A stretch of 24,034 bases of DNA from Dyella_B sp035277725 (GTDB lineage: Bacteria > Pseudomonadota > Gammaproteobacteria > Xanthomonadales > Rhodanobacteraceae). Under the pieces are notes generated by a model, which saw only the letters and a list, made by a program, of their open reading frames with translations, was not told the origin of the DNA and made no database searches. Location of the stretch: NCBI RefSeq assembly GCF_035277725.1, contig NZ_DATEJY010000223.1:1-24034 (forward strand), written 5' to 3'. Positions 16,906-24,034 of this stretch are shown one piece after another (the stretch's first letter is position 1; each line of letters starts with the position of its first letter). A program made the translations under genes and the position numbers.

Positions 16906-17743
16906 TTCCATCGGCCTTGATCAAGGTCGCGGCTATGTAACGCGCCAGGTGGATCGCTATCGTCGCGGCGAGCACGAGCTGGTGAGCGATGCCATTACCG
17001 AAGAAGTGCCGGTGGCGATGCTCTACAACGACGTGCCGTTCGCCGTGATGATGGTGACGCCATTGAATCTCGAGGATTTCGCGCTGGGCTTTTCGTTGAG
17101 CGAAGGCCTGGTGGCGAAGCCGGAAGATCTCTTGTCGATGGAAGTGCGCCCGCGCCTGGAGGGCGTGGAGTTGGCGATGCACGTGGCATCCGACACCGTC
17201 AGTCAACGCACCGGCGAAGGTGGCGAGCGCTTGCTACCCGGACGCAGCGGTTGCGGCCTGTGCGGTGCGCGCATGCTGGAAGATGCCGTGCGCCATCCTG
17301 CTCCTGTAGGGCATGGACCGCGCATCGAAGCTGCCGCGCTGGAACGTGCCTTGGATGCGTTGCAATCCATGCAACCGATCAACAGCGCGACTGGCTCCGT
17401 GCATGCCGCAGCCTGGATCGACGTTGACGGCAGCATCGTGCTGGTGCGCGAAGACGTCGGCCGCCATAACGCCTTGGATAAATTGATCGGCGCCATGGTG
17501 AACGCACGCCTCGATTCGCAGCAAGGTTTTCTGCTCGTCACCAGTCGCGCGAGCTATGAAATGGTCACCAAAGCCGCCAGCGCCGGCATCACCGTGATGG
17601 CGGCGATTTCCGCGCCGACTGCGCTGGCCATCCACCTGGCCGAAAGTACGCACATGACGCTGATTGGTTTTGCGCGACCGGGCGGTTATGTCGTCTACAC
17701 CCATCCGCAGCGCTTGCTGCACGCTGCAGGAGCAACGGCATGA
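16886..17743 (+). CDS. fdhD: Formate dehydrogenase maturation sulfurtransferase FdhD/FdsC
   Basis: This 285-residue cytoplasmic factor transfers sulfur to the molybdenum cofactor and is required for active formate dehydrogenase. In fds operons it is called FdsC. The Cys-loop is GRSGCGLCGA with Cys123 and Cys126. Other family blocks are ITEEVPVAMLYNDVPFAVMM, TPLNLEDFALGFSLSEGL, VREDVGRHNALDKLIG and SRASYEMVTKAASAGI. The ATG lies inside fdsA, giving a 20-nt overlap. There is no canonical Shine-Dalgarno, so reinitiation after fdsA is likely. The stop overlaps the fdsD start (ATGA at 17740-17743). Confidence 0.95.
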   Translation: MQPKRPDSIGLDQGRGYVTRQVDRYRRGEHELVSDAITEEVPVAMLYNDVPFAVMMVTPLNLEDFALGFSLSEGLVAKPEDLLSMEVRPRLEGVELAMHVASDTVSQRTGEGGERLLPGRSGCGLCGARMLEDAVRHPAPVGHGPRIEAAALERALDALQSMQPINSATGSVHAAAWIDVDGSIVLVREDVGRHNALDKLIGAMVNARLDSQQGFLLVTSRASYEMVTKAASAGITVMAAISAPTALAIHLAESTHMTLIGFARPGGYVVYTHPQRLLHAAGATA

Positions 17744-17973
17744 ATATCGAACGTCTGGTGGCGATGGTGAATGACATCGGCCGTTACTTTGCCGCCGAGC
17801 CGGATGAGGCGTTGGGTGTGGCGGGGATTGCCGATCACCTGAAGCGTTTCTGGGAACCGGGGATGCGCAAGCAGATCGTGGCGCATCTGGCAGCCGGCGG
17901 CGAAGGTTTGGAACCGCTGGCGAAAAAAGGGATTGCGCGATTGGCGGAGATCGACAGTAAGCTGCATGCATGA
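17740..17973 (+). CDS. fdsD: NAD-dependent formate dehydrogenase delta subunit FdsD
   Basis: This 77-residue small subunit or accessory protein completes fds operons in the order G-B-A-C-D. The sequence MNIERLVAMVNDIGRYFAAE, a segment matching HLKRFWEPGMRKQIVAHL, and a helical C-terminus are characteristic of FdsD. It is translationally coupled to fdhD by ATGA and has AGGAG 7 nt upstream of its ATG. It is thought to help assembly or stability of the enzyme and carries no cofactor ligands. It is the last gene of the operon; the palindrome cluster at 18012-18128 follows within 40 bp. Confidence 0.93.
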   Translation: MNIERLVAMVNDIGRYFAAEPDEALGVAGIADHLKRFWEPGMRKQIVAHLAAGGEGLEPLAKKGIARLAEIDSKLHA

Positions 17974-18011
17974 GCCGAAAGGCGAACCTCAACGCCGTTG
18001 AGCGCATCACG

Positions 18012-18057
18012 CCACGTTGGGGTTCGGCCACGCCTCACCCCAACCTACAAAATCACG
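18012..18057. repeat. Single GTAG-type REP unit (GTTGGGGT class), left outer copy
   Basis: The hairpin GTTGGGGT (18016-18023) / ACCCCAAC (18037-18044) is followed by CTAC, the GTAG head on the minus strand, and then AAAATCAC. A direct copy lies at 20441-20486 with a handful of mismatches. It may help end the fds transcript. Confidence 0.8.
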
Positions 18058-18063
18058 CCAGCC

Positions 18064-18128
18064 GTAGGCTGGGATGAAATCCCAGCATCAATGACCCCCA
18101 CCGAAGCTGGGGTTGCATCCCGGCCTGC
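18064..18128. repeat. GTAG-type REPIN, left inner copy enclosing the unknown cassette
   Basis: GTAG (18064-18067) is followed by the perfect hairpin GCTGGGAT-GAA-ATCCCAGC. Then come ATCAATGACCCCCACCGAA and an inverted unit ending in a decayed head (CTGC instead of CTAC). The copy at 20341-20403 matches it closely over the first 57 or so positions and lies in the same orientation. Confidence 0.88.
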
Positions 18129-18268
18129 GACTTCGATTAAGGCGCATCCAAGACCAGAAGGTGCTTCAATCGAGTGGGAAAAGCTGACGGCATAAGTGTC
18201 ATTGTCTGATAACACAGGCATGGCTCTTTCGCTACGGTCATAGCAACCGGTCAGCCAACGCAAAGCCC

Positions 18269-19567
18269 ATGCAACAGCCCACCCCCACCTGCGGTTACAG
18301 CGCGCCACCTTCAACGCCACGTGTCATTCGCCTGCGTGAGCTAGGCCTCGAGCAAGTCCATCACGTACTGACACCATCCTATGCCTGGCTTGATATGCGT
18401 TCGACCGTGGAATCGTTGCTCTCCACGGGTAAGCCATGCCGTGACTCGCGATGCTTCGGAGCGGAAATGCTGGTCGAAGAAGTCCAGTGGTCGATGGGCG
18501 AGCGCGGTAGGTACTATCCGACGATGCGTCAGCAGGATCTTCGCATGGAAGCCTGTCGAAGGCTTCTTCATTACGGCGACTTCGTAGTACTGGGGCGTGC
18601 CTTCGACCGGATAGTCGACATCGACAGCGATGCGAGTCGACCCGAGCATCGGCGTTGGGTCATTACCGGCTTTGGGCGCACGGCAGACAATGCACACGCA
18701 TTGTTGTGGCATGTGGAGGAAATTGAGCGGCGGGAGCGGGCGAGGACGGCGGTGAGGATGCTACCTCCCCTCATGGTCACACCCGACGATCAATTCAACG
18801 AAGACTACGCCAACCTTTGGCATTGGTCCGTGCTCAATCATAGGCAGGCTCCCCCCGCGACGGCATCGCAATCTGAACTTGATGCGTATCGCAACGAACA
18901 ACTTCGTGCCAATTCGCAGGAATGGCACGATTACGGTGTGCGTCGAAGTGAAATGATCCCAACGACCGTCACGATGAAAGAGTTCAATCCGAAGACTGAT
19001 ACGCTCATCGTGAATAGCGAAGCCGAGGCAGGGCGCATGCTGCGTGGAATACTTGGTCCAAGCGCAGATGGCGCGATTTCATTGAATCCGAGCCTTGATG
19101 CTGGCAGGGTGGCATATTCGACGCATCCTTTTGCCAACCGAGACGGTATCAGCACAAGCGGAATGGATGTCGTAGGTAGGATATTGATTGCTGATCCCGA
19201 AAAATTCAAAAGTGCTGTGGGAGCGTATGGTATGTACGTGCAGCAGCAGAATGGCGGCTATAACAGCGATTCACTTCATGCGGCGCGCGAGGCTTACTTG
19301 CCGGAAGGCTTTCAGACGCGAGTGCGTGCCGAGCGTACCTACGTGGCGGTACAGGGTGTGCTGGATTTGGCTTCTTTATATACTGATGTAAGGAAAAATT
19401 ACGGAGATCTTTCAAAAATTGGTCAGGTCATGGTCTACAAGGATTCGGAATCTAACAAGCAATATTTCGAGGTTATAAAAAATAACGCAAACTCCGGGCC
19501 TTCACGAGTCCTTAGTAGTGACGATTACTATCAGGACATTATGATGGGCATGCGAGATGCGAAATAA
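18269..19567 (+). CDS. Unknown 432-residue cytoplasmic-type protein, candidate toxin/effector
   Basis: I do not recognise the family. There is no signal peptide or membrane segment. Residues about 20-160 have normal codon use for this genome and contain distinctive blocks: LTPSYAWLDMRSTVESLL, YYPTMRQQDLRMEACRRLL and HYGDFVVLG. The C-terminal part is poorer in GC: 19381-19440 is 35% GC and 19441-19500 is 40%, against 63% for 18301-18360. This part includes ILIADPEKFKSAVGAYGMYV and ends VLSSDDYYQDIMMGMRDAK. A conserved-looking N-terminal module joined to a compositionally foreign C-terminus, with a small overlapping partner gene, is the layout of polymorphic toxins or secretion-system effectors with immunity genes (inference). 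The stop overlaps the next gene by 11 nt. No good Shine-Dalgarno precedes the ATG. Confidence 0.75.
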   Translation: MQQPTPTCGYSAPPSTPRVIRLRELGLEQVHHVLTPSYAWLDMRSTVESLLSTGKPCRDSRCFGAEMLVEEVQWSMGERGRYYPTMRQQDLRMEACRRLLHYGDFVVLGRAFDRIVDIDSDASRPEHRRWVITGFGRTADNAHALLWHVEEIERRERARTAVRMLPPLMVTPDDQFNEDYANLWHWSVLNHRQAPPATASQSELDAYRNEQLRANSQEWHDYGVRRSEMIPTTVTMKEFNPKTDTLIVNSEAEAGRMLRGILGPSADGAISLNPSLDAGRVAYSTHPFANRDGISTSGMDVVGRILIADPEKFKSAVGAYGMYVQQQNGGYNSDSLHAAREAYLPEGFQTRVRAERTYVAVQGVLDLASLYTDVRKNYGDLSKIGQVMVYKDSESNKQYFEVIKNNANSGPSRVLSSDDYYQDIMMGMRDAK

Positions 19568-20318
19568 GTTTCGCTTCATGGCAATTTTTTCTGCGGCCAT
19601 ACTGGTGGCGGTGTCTTCCGGGCTGGTTGTTTCAAGTAAATATTCAAAATCCCTGGCGTTGCGGTGGTTTATTAGTTACGCGCAAGGAGATGATGCCGAT
19701 GCGCGGCGGGCTGCGGAACGCCTGCGATGGCTTGACAGTAAACGCTCTGCCTATGCGCTAGCCCAAATGGCGATGTCTGACGCTTTCTCAATGACAGGAA
19801 GGCAAAGAACCGAAACCCTTGGTCACTCGCTTTCCGCTTTGGAGAAGAGGGGCCCGTATGGCGATGATGGCTATTGGTTTTTCTGGCGAGAGGCTGCTCT
19901 CGCATCTTTGCTTGGTGATCGTGAAAAAGCGAAAAGATACTTGCACGAAGCATGTGGCCGAAACCGTGAAAAGGCAGGCCTTGATGACAAGGCTTGTCTG
20001 AATGAGGCGTATCGTTCAAGCAAAGAATCAATGCTTCGTTCCACGGTTCTTCGGCACGACGCCATGCGTCTCTATGAAGTCGTGGAAGTGGCTCGTGTCG
20101 TTGGTGGGCTTGACAACGACGAGATTGTCTTTGATGAGGCGTTGGTGATGATTGCCTTTAATACAGGCGAAGCTATTGAAAAGCGCGGCGAGCTTTTCAA
20201 AGATGGAAAAATGACGCCGAAGCGTGTCGAGGAGTTTGATAAGGTCTTGCGACTCAGCGAGGAACCTATCGCACCCTTCACGATCCAGTCTGCGACATCA
20301 TCCGTGTCTGCATTGTAA
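19557..20318 (+). CDS. Unknown membrane-anchored helical protein, candidate immunity partner
   Basis: This 253-residue protein matches no family I know. The N-terminus MRNKFRFMAIFSAAILVAVSSG is a positively charged stub plus one hydrophobic segment (about residues 8-27). It could be a signal anchor placing the rest in the periplasm, or a signal peptide. The remainder is charged and mostly helical; pieces such as DDADARRAAERLRWLDSKRS and REAALASLLGDREKAKRYLH suggest TPR/Sel1-like helix pairs, though no repeat is certain. GC is about 42% in sampled stretches (19621-19680 and 19981-20040), well below the flanking genes. The start overlaps the upstream gene by 11 nt, which indicates coupled expression. 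The pairing suggests a protein protecting against, or working with, the upstream product (inference). Confidence 0.75.
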   Translation: MRNKFRFMAIFSAAILVAVSSGLVVSSKYSKSLALRWFISYAQGDDADARRAAERLRWLDSKRSAYALAQMAMSDAFSMTGRQRTETLGHSLSALEKRGPYGDDGYWFFWREAALASLLGDREKAKRYLHEACGRNREKAGLDDKACLNEAYRSSKESMLRSTVLRHDAMRLYEVVEVARVVGGLDNDEIVFDEALVMIAFNTGEAIEKRGELFKDGKMTPKRVEEFDKVLRLSEEPIAPFTIQSATSSVSAL

Positions 20319-20340
20319 TAAAGCCTCAAACTTGCGCAGC

Positions 20341-20403
20341 GTAGGCTGGGATGAAATCCCAGCATCAATGACCCCAACCGAAGCTGGGGTTGCATCCGAC
20401 TAC
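20341..20403. repeat. GTAG-type REPIN, right inner copy enclosing the unknown cassette
   Basis: GTAG (20341-20344) is followed by GCTGGGAT-GAA-ATCCCAGC, the spacer ATCAATGACCCCAACCGAA and an inverted unit that ends in an intact CTAC (20400-20403). It is a direct copy of 18064-18128 and lies 22 bp after the stop of the cassette's second gene. Confidence 0.88.
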
Positions 20404-20440
20404 TAGCGCTATATGAACCACGACATCGCCCAGCCAGATG

Positions 20441-20486
20441 CCACGTTAGGGTTCGGCTGTGCCTCACCCCAACCTGCAAAATCACC
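20441..20486. repeat. Single GTAG-type REP unit (GTTGGGGT class), right outer copy
   Basis: The hairpin is GTTAGGGT (20445-20452) / ACCCCAAC (20465-20472), with one mismatch, followed by a decayed head CTGC and AAAATCAC. It is a direct copy of 18012-18057. It lies between the cassette and the terminator of the minus-strand TonB receptor. Confidence 0.78.
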
Positions 20487-20496
20487 TGGCGCTGAT

Positions 20497-20534
20497 AAAA
20501 AGCCGCCGCCGGCATGCACACGTGCCGGCGGCGG
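20497..20534 (-). terminator. Rho-independent terminator of the minus-strand TonB receptor
   Basis: A perfect 12-bp GC-rich stem (CCGCCGCCGGCA at 20503-20514 with TGCCGGCGGCGG at 20523-20534) has an 8-nt loop. On the minus strand it is followed by a run of five T residues (20497-20501). It starts about 50 bp after the receptor stop codon. Confidence 0.88.
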
Positions 20535-20584
20535 TAACGGGGACAAGCAAACATCGGCGAGGCTTGCGTGTCGCTGGGGAAGCG

Positions 20585-23500
20585 TCAGAAGTTGGCGCGG
20601 AATACGAGTTCGTAGCGGCGGTCGGTCATGAACAAGGCACGCGTGTACAGCCGCCAGTCGGTGAAGCCGTTGATGTAGGTGGTGGGGCCCATCAGCACCT
20701 TCTGTTCGGTGTTGGTGAGGTTGTTCATCTGCAGGCCCAACTGCAGGTTCTTGTTGATGTGATAGAAGATCGACGCATCCAGTTGGCCCGAGGCGGCGTT
20801 CCACATCGGCAGGTAGGTGTCGCCCGAATCGACCGGCGTGATGAGGTAGCGGCTGCGCCACGACCAAGCCAGGCGCGCGGACCAGTTGCCGCGTTCATAC
20901 ATGCCGGTGACGTTGTAGTTGTGCGGCGACAGGCCCTGCATGGGCAGGCCCGGGTTGGTAACCACGTCGCTGGATGGGCACGAGCCGTTGCCATGGTTCG
21001 GGTCGCATGACGTGGTGCCTTGCACCTTGCTGCTCTGCAGGAAGGTGTAGTTGGCCTGCACGCCGAGTCCCTTCAGCGCGCCGGGCAGGAAGTCGAAAAA
21101 TTGCGAGTAACCGAGTTCGGCACCCTTGACGGTGCCCTTGCCGGCGTTGACGGGGCCGCTCACCGCCACCGGTACGCCGTCGATGATCTGCGTGTGCACT
21201 TCGGTAGTGACGTAGTTGGAGATGTTCTTTTTGAACACCGTGGTGTACAGCTCGCCGGTGGGCGCGAAATACCATTCCAGCGCGGCATCGAACTGGTTGG
21301 CCTCCATCGGCTTCAGCGTGGGATTGCCGCCCGTGCTGGCGTTGAAGCCGGCGAGCCTTGCCTGCTGGCCGCCGCCGGCTGCGGTCCATGACGTACCGAT
21401 CACCATGTACGAGTTGAGCTGGCTGATGGTGGGGCGGGTAATGGCCTTGGAGGCTGCCAGGCGCAACTGCAGGTCATCCGTCAGCTTGAAGCGCAGGTTA
21501 AGGCTGGGCAGCAGGTTGTGATAGCTGTAGGCGCCATTGATCGGTGTGGTGGCGCCGTTGAACAGTGCCATCTGCGCGGGCGTGATGCCCACGGGATTCT
21601 GGATGGTGTCGGACGACGGGTAGGTGACGGAGCCGTTCGCATTCAAACTGGTGCGCACGAAGCGCATGCCGATATTGCCATCGACGGGAATGCCCAGCGC
21701 CGTGTCATTGCCGAAGTACAGCGAGGCATAGGCGGCTTGGGTCGATTCATGCATGTAGTCCGCGCTCATGCCCGAACCAGGGGTGCATACACTGCCTTGG
21801 GCGGTGCTGAAGATCTGCGGACACCAGCCGCCGGCACCACCGTTCATTTCAAGCGCACGCAGCGCCGGAATCGCGCCGTAGTAGTTCCCCACCAGCGCCA
21901 TGGTGGGAAACACCAGCGTGCTCGGCAGCCTGGTTTGTCCGCGGAAGAAGTTGCTGAAGGTGAACTGCTGCTCCATCCATGCCGGCACGTTGTTGGTCCA
22001 GTCCAGCGAAGCAGGGCCGGTGTAGCCGCCTTGCCAGACCTGGCTGATCGGCCCCCAGTTGTAGCTGCTGCTGTTGTTGCTGCTGTAGGTGTTGTGGCTG
22101 GTGAAGCGCACGCCGACGCGGAAGTACTGCAGCCAGTTGCTGTCCTGGAAGTTGTATTCGAGATCGGTACGCACCGCGCGCAGCATGGCGTAGTCGTATT
22201 CGAGGTGGTCCAGTGCCGCGCCGAGATAGTAGTTGGCGTAGTTGGTCAGGCTGTTGGGGTTGCTGGTGTTCGACGGGATGTACTTGTACGTGCTGTTGTT
22301 GAGCAGTGTCAGGCTCGGCGCGCCGCTGCCTATGCTCACCTCGGACGGCGGCATGTAGAACTGGTTGTACACCGTGAAGTCCAGGGTGTTGGCGGTGGAC
22401 TTGACCAGCTGTATCCCGCCCGACCAGATCATGTTGTCGTTGATGTTGTACTTGAACGTGTTGGTCCAGTCGGTAGTGCGCACGAACTGGGTCTGCTGGC
22501 GAGTAAGCGCGTAATAGTTGGGGCCGCCGATCGGCGGGTAGCCGGTGTTCAACGTGGCCTTGGCTGGCCCGGTACCGCCGCCTTGCCACGACGCGGACAC
22601 CATGTCGCCGTTCTCATACACGCCGTTGTCATAGCTAAACGCCGTACCCGGCACCGGGATCATGTTGTAGTAGTTGCCCTCGTTGGCCTGCACCTCGTGT
22701 TCCTGCCACTGCAGGCTGTAATTGGAGCGGAAAAAGCGAGAGTCGAACTCCAGGTTGTTGGTCGGCCGCCATTGGAAGGCGGCATAAATGCCAGTGCGCC
22801 TGCGCTGCAGGTCCATCTGGTAATAGTTGATGTCGCCGGGAATGGCCACGTTGCCCGCGGTAGTGGTGGGTTCGCACGGGCAGTTGCCGAGATTGTTCTG
22901 AGGTTCGAGCAGGTAGGGATTGACCTGGATGCCATCCGTGCGCGAGGCCAGTTCGGAGAACGACACGTCGAACAGCACGCCGAATTCACCGAGGTTTTCG
23001 GTCTTCCAGCGGTTGCTGTACAGGAACGATGCGGATGGTTTGCTCCGCTTGGACATGTCGCCTTTATTGATGCCGGTCGAGAAGGCTGCGACCTGGCCTG
23101 GCGCGTCAAATGGCATGCGCGTGCGCAGATCCACCGTGCCGCCGATGCCGCCTTCGATAAGCTCCGCGGACGGGTTCTTGTAGACGTCCACGCCTTGCAT
23201 CAGCTCCGCCGGCACGTCTTCGAAGCTCAGCGCACGGCCATTGTTGGCCGAGAAGCTTTCGGCGCCGTTGAGCAAGCTGGCGACGTAGGGGAGGCCGCGA
23301 ATCAACACGCCACTACCTTCGGCGGAGGGGTGATCCGGATCGTCATCGGCCAGATAGTGGTCGACTGTCACGCCGCTGATGCGCTGCAGGGTTTCGGTCA
23401 CGCTGCGGTCGGGCAGGGCGTTGATGTCGGTGGCGGTCACCGAGTCGATGATCTGGTCGGCGTTCTGTTTCAGTGATTGCGACGACTCCAGGCTGGCGCG

Positions 23501-23782
23501 GATGCCGGTGACGGTAACGCCGGCGAGGTTCTTGATGTCGTTGGGTTGCTCGGTTTTTTTCTTCCTGGCGGGATCGGCCTTGGCATCGGTGGTAGCTGGT
23601 TTTTGCGCGGTTGCGTCGGCGGCAGGGCCGGTGTTTTGTGTTTGCGCCAAGGCCATGGCCGGTACGTCCAGCAGCGCCAAACCCAAGGCGATGGCAACGG
23701 CCAGTCGACGGCCGGACAACGAAACAGTGGCAGATGGATACGCGCCACGCTGCAACCCCAAAGCTTGCCTCTTGCTCTTCAT
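20585..23782 (-). CDS. TonB-dependent receptor, Xanthomonas/Caulobacter type
   Basis: This is a 1065-residue outer-membrane receptor of the TonB-Xanth-Caul group, whose studied members often import plant-derived carbohydrates or similar large ligands. The ATG at 23782 has GAGGGGAG 8 nt upstream and starts a long signal peptide ending at ALAQ (about residue 46); upstream in-frame codons to 24025 are leader. A linker rich in Ala, Thr and Lys precedes the TonB-box-like LAGVTVTGIRASL (86-98). The plug follows with ATDINALPDRSVTETLQRISGV, SGVLIRGLPYV and IEGGIGGTVDLRTRMPFD. The long barrel ends YELVFRANF with a C-terminal Phe. Cysteine pairs occur in predicted loops (NCPCEP; WCPQ...SVCTPG; SCDPNHGNGSCP). 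A terminator follows the gene. A LacI-type operator candidate lies 223 bp upstream of the start. The ligand is unknown. Confidence 0.93.
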   Translation of the reverse strand: MKSKRQALGLQRGAYPSATVSLSGRRLAVAIALGLALLDVPAMALAQTQNTGPAADATAQKPATTDAKADPARKKKTEQPNDIKNLAGVTVTGIRASLESSQSLKQNADQIIDSVTATDINALPDRSVTETLQRISGVTVDHYLADDDPDHPSAEGSGVLIRGLPYVASLLNGAESFSANNGRALSFEDVPAELMQGVDVYKNPSAELIEGGIGGTVDLRTRMPFDAPGQVAAFSTGINKGDMSKRSKPSASFLYSNRWKTENLGEFGVLFDVSFSELASRTDGIQVNPYLLEPQNNLGNCPCEPTTTAGNVAIPGDINYYQMDLQRRRTGIYAAFQWRPTNNLEFDSRFFRSNYSLQWQEHEVQANEGNYYNMIPVPGTAFSYDNGVYENGDMVSASWQGGGTGPAKATLNTGYPPIGGPNYYALTRQQTQFVRTTDWTNTFKYNINDNMIWSGGIQLVKSTANTLDFTVYNQFYMPPSEVSIGSGAPSLTLLNNSTYKYIPSNTSNPNSLTNYANYYLGAALDHLEYDYAMLRAVRTDLEYNFQDSNWLQYFRVGVRFTSHNTYSSNNSSSYNWGPISQVWQGGYTGPASLDWTNNVPAWMEQQFTFSNFFRGQTRLPSTLVFPTMALVGNYYGAIPALRALEMNGGAGGWCPQIFSTAQGSVCTPGSGMSADYMHESTQAAYASLYFGNDTALGIPVDGNIGMRFVRTSLNANGSVTYPSSDTIQNPVGITPAQMALFNGATTPINGAYSYHNLLPSLNLRFKLTDDLQLRLAASKAITRPTISQLNSYMVIGTSWTAAGGGQQARLAGFNASTGGNPTLKPMEANQFDAALEWYFAPTGELYTTVFKKNISNYVTTEVHTQIIDGVPVAVSGPVNAGKGTVKGAELGYSQFFDFLPGALKGLGVQANYTFLQSSKVQGTTSCDPNHGNGSCPSSDVVTNPGLPMQGLSPHNYNVTGMYERGNWSARLAWSWRSRYLITPVDSGDTYLPMWNAASGQLDASIFYHINKNLQLGLQMNNLTNTEQKVLMGPTTYINGFTDWRLYTRALFMTDRRYELVFRANF

Positions 23783-23886
23783 CTTCGACACTCCCCTCGT
23801 CGGTATGCAAAGGCCGTTGCTGGCGTGTACCAGCCGGCTTATGTGTTTTTCATCGTCATGCCGGACCTGGCCCGTGAAACATTCGG

Positions 23887-23912
23887 CAAGGCGCCCCCCG
23901 GCGCCCGCCTTG
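23887..23912 (-). other. Hairpin in the leader of the TonB receptor
   Basis: CAAGGCG (23887-23893) pairs with CGCCTTG (23906-23912) around a GC-rich centre that itself contains GGCGCC twice. It lies about 105 bp upstream of the ATG, probably inside the untranslated leader. It may only be local GC-rich symmetry. Confidence 0.35.
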
Positions 23913-24004
23913 GGCTTGGCGTAGTGGATATGACGGGTTATGCAGGCACAATTACGAAACAACGGATGAACTTTAATGATTTTTCGTTTGCATTCGCCGC
24001 ATTG

Positions 24005-24018
24005 GGTTAGCGCTACCA
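24005..24018 (-). promoter_or_regulatory. Candidate LacI-family operator (xyl-box-like)
   Basis: On the minus strand the 14-mer is TGGTAGCGCTAACC. It matches 13 of 14 positions of the xyl-box TGGTAGCGCTAACA as I recall it from Xanthomonas xylan-utilisation genes. It also carries the AGCGCT core of LacI-family operators. It lies 223 bp upstream of the TonB receptor start. The regulator itself is not in the window. Confidence 0.55.
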
Positions 24019-24034
24019 ATCCCATGATTTATGG

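Noticed and set aside
18012..20486. Repeats around the unknown cassette as a CRISPR array or integron
   Set aside because: There are only two copies of each repeat, 2.3 kb apart, with genes between them. There are no short spacers, no integrase and no attC-like folded sites next to single genes.
21518..23476. 652-codon open frame on the plus strand opposite the large TonB receptor
   Set aside because: It lies wholly inside the receptor gene on the other strand and has a Val/Ala/His/Arg-rich composition without recognisable domains. It is a normal by-product of high-GC codon use.

Overview
The window is GC-rich (mostly about 60-65%) and looks like a chromosomal segment of a gammaproteobacterium of the Xanthomonadales, probably Rhodanobacteraceae (Dyella/Rhodanobacter-like). 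This rests on a TonB-dependent receptor of the Xanthomonas/Caulobacter type, many extragenic palindromes with a GTAG head, and a receptor promoter region with a site resembling the Xanthomonas xyl-box. Species-level placement is inference.

Layout. (1) 1-8970: two large secreted Asp-box (BNR/VPS10-like) beta-propeller proteins, paralogous and in opposite orientation, on either side of a FecA-like TonB receptor. The left one runs off the window at its C-terminus. (2) 9058-9926: a Phd/YefM-PIN (VapC) toxin-antitoxin pair with a clear operator, enclosed between two near-identical 72-bp palindromic repeats. (3) 10105-17973: an OFA-family MFS carrier followed by a complete fdsG-fdsB-fdsA-fdhD(fdsC)-fdsD set. 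It encodes a soluble NAD-dependent molybdenum formate dehydrogenase and its maturation factor. (4) 18012-20486: a lower-GC two-gene cassette of unknown function, enclosed by two nested pairs of direct repeats. Its first gene changes composition along its length and its second encodes a membrane-anchored protein, which resembles a toxin/immunity arrangement. (5) 20497-24034: a second, 1065-residue TonB receptor on the minus strand, with its own terminator and a candidate LacI-type operator.

The genes suggest a cell that scavenges complex substrates through TonB receptors and secreted propeller proteins and oxidises formate (possibly oxalate-derived) to CO2 and NADH. The most unusual structural theme is repeats: at least three palindrome families fill most intergenic gaps. 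Both accessory cassettes are enclosed exactly by direct copies of GTAG-type REPINs, as if these repeats served as cassette boundaries. No RNA gene, CRISPR array, transposase or integrase was seen.
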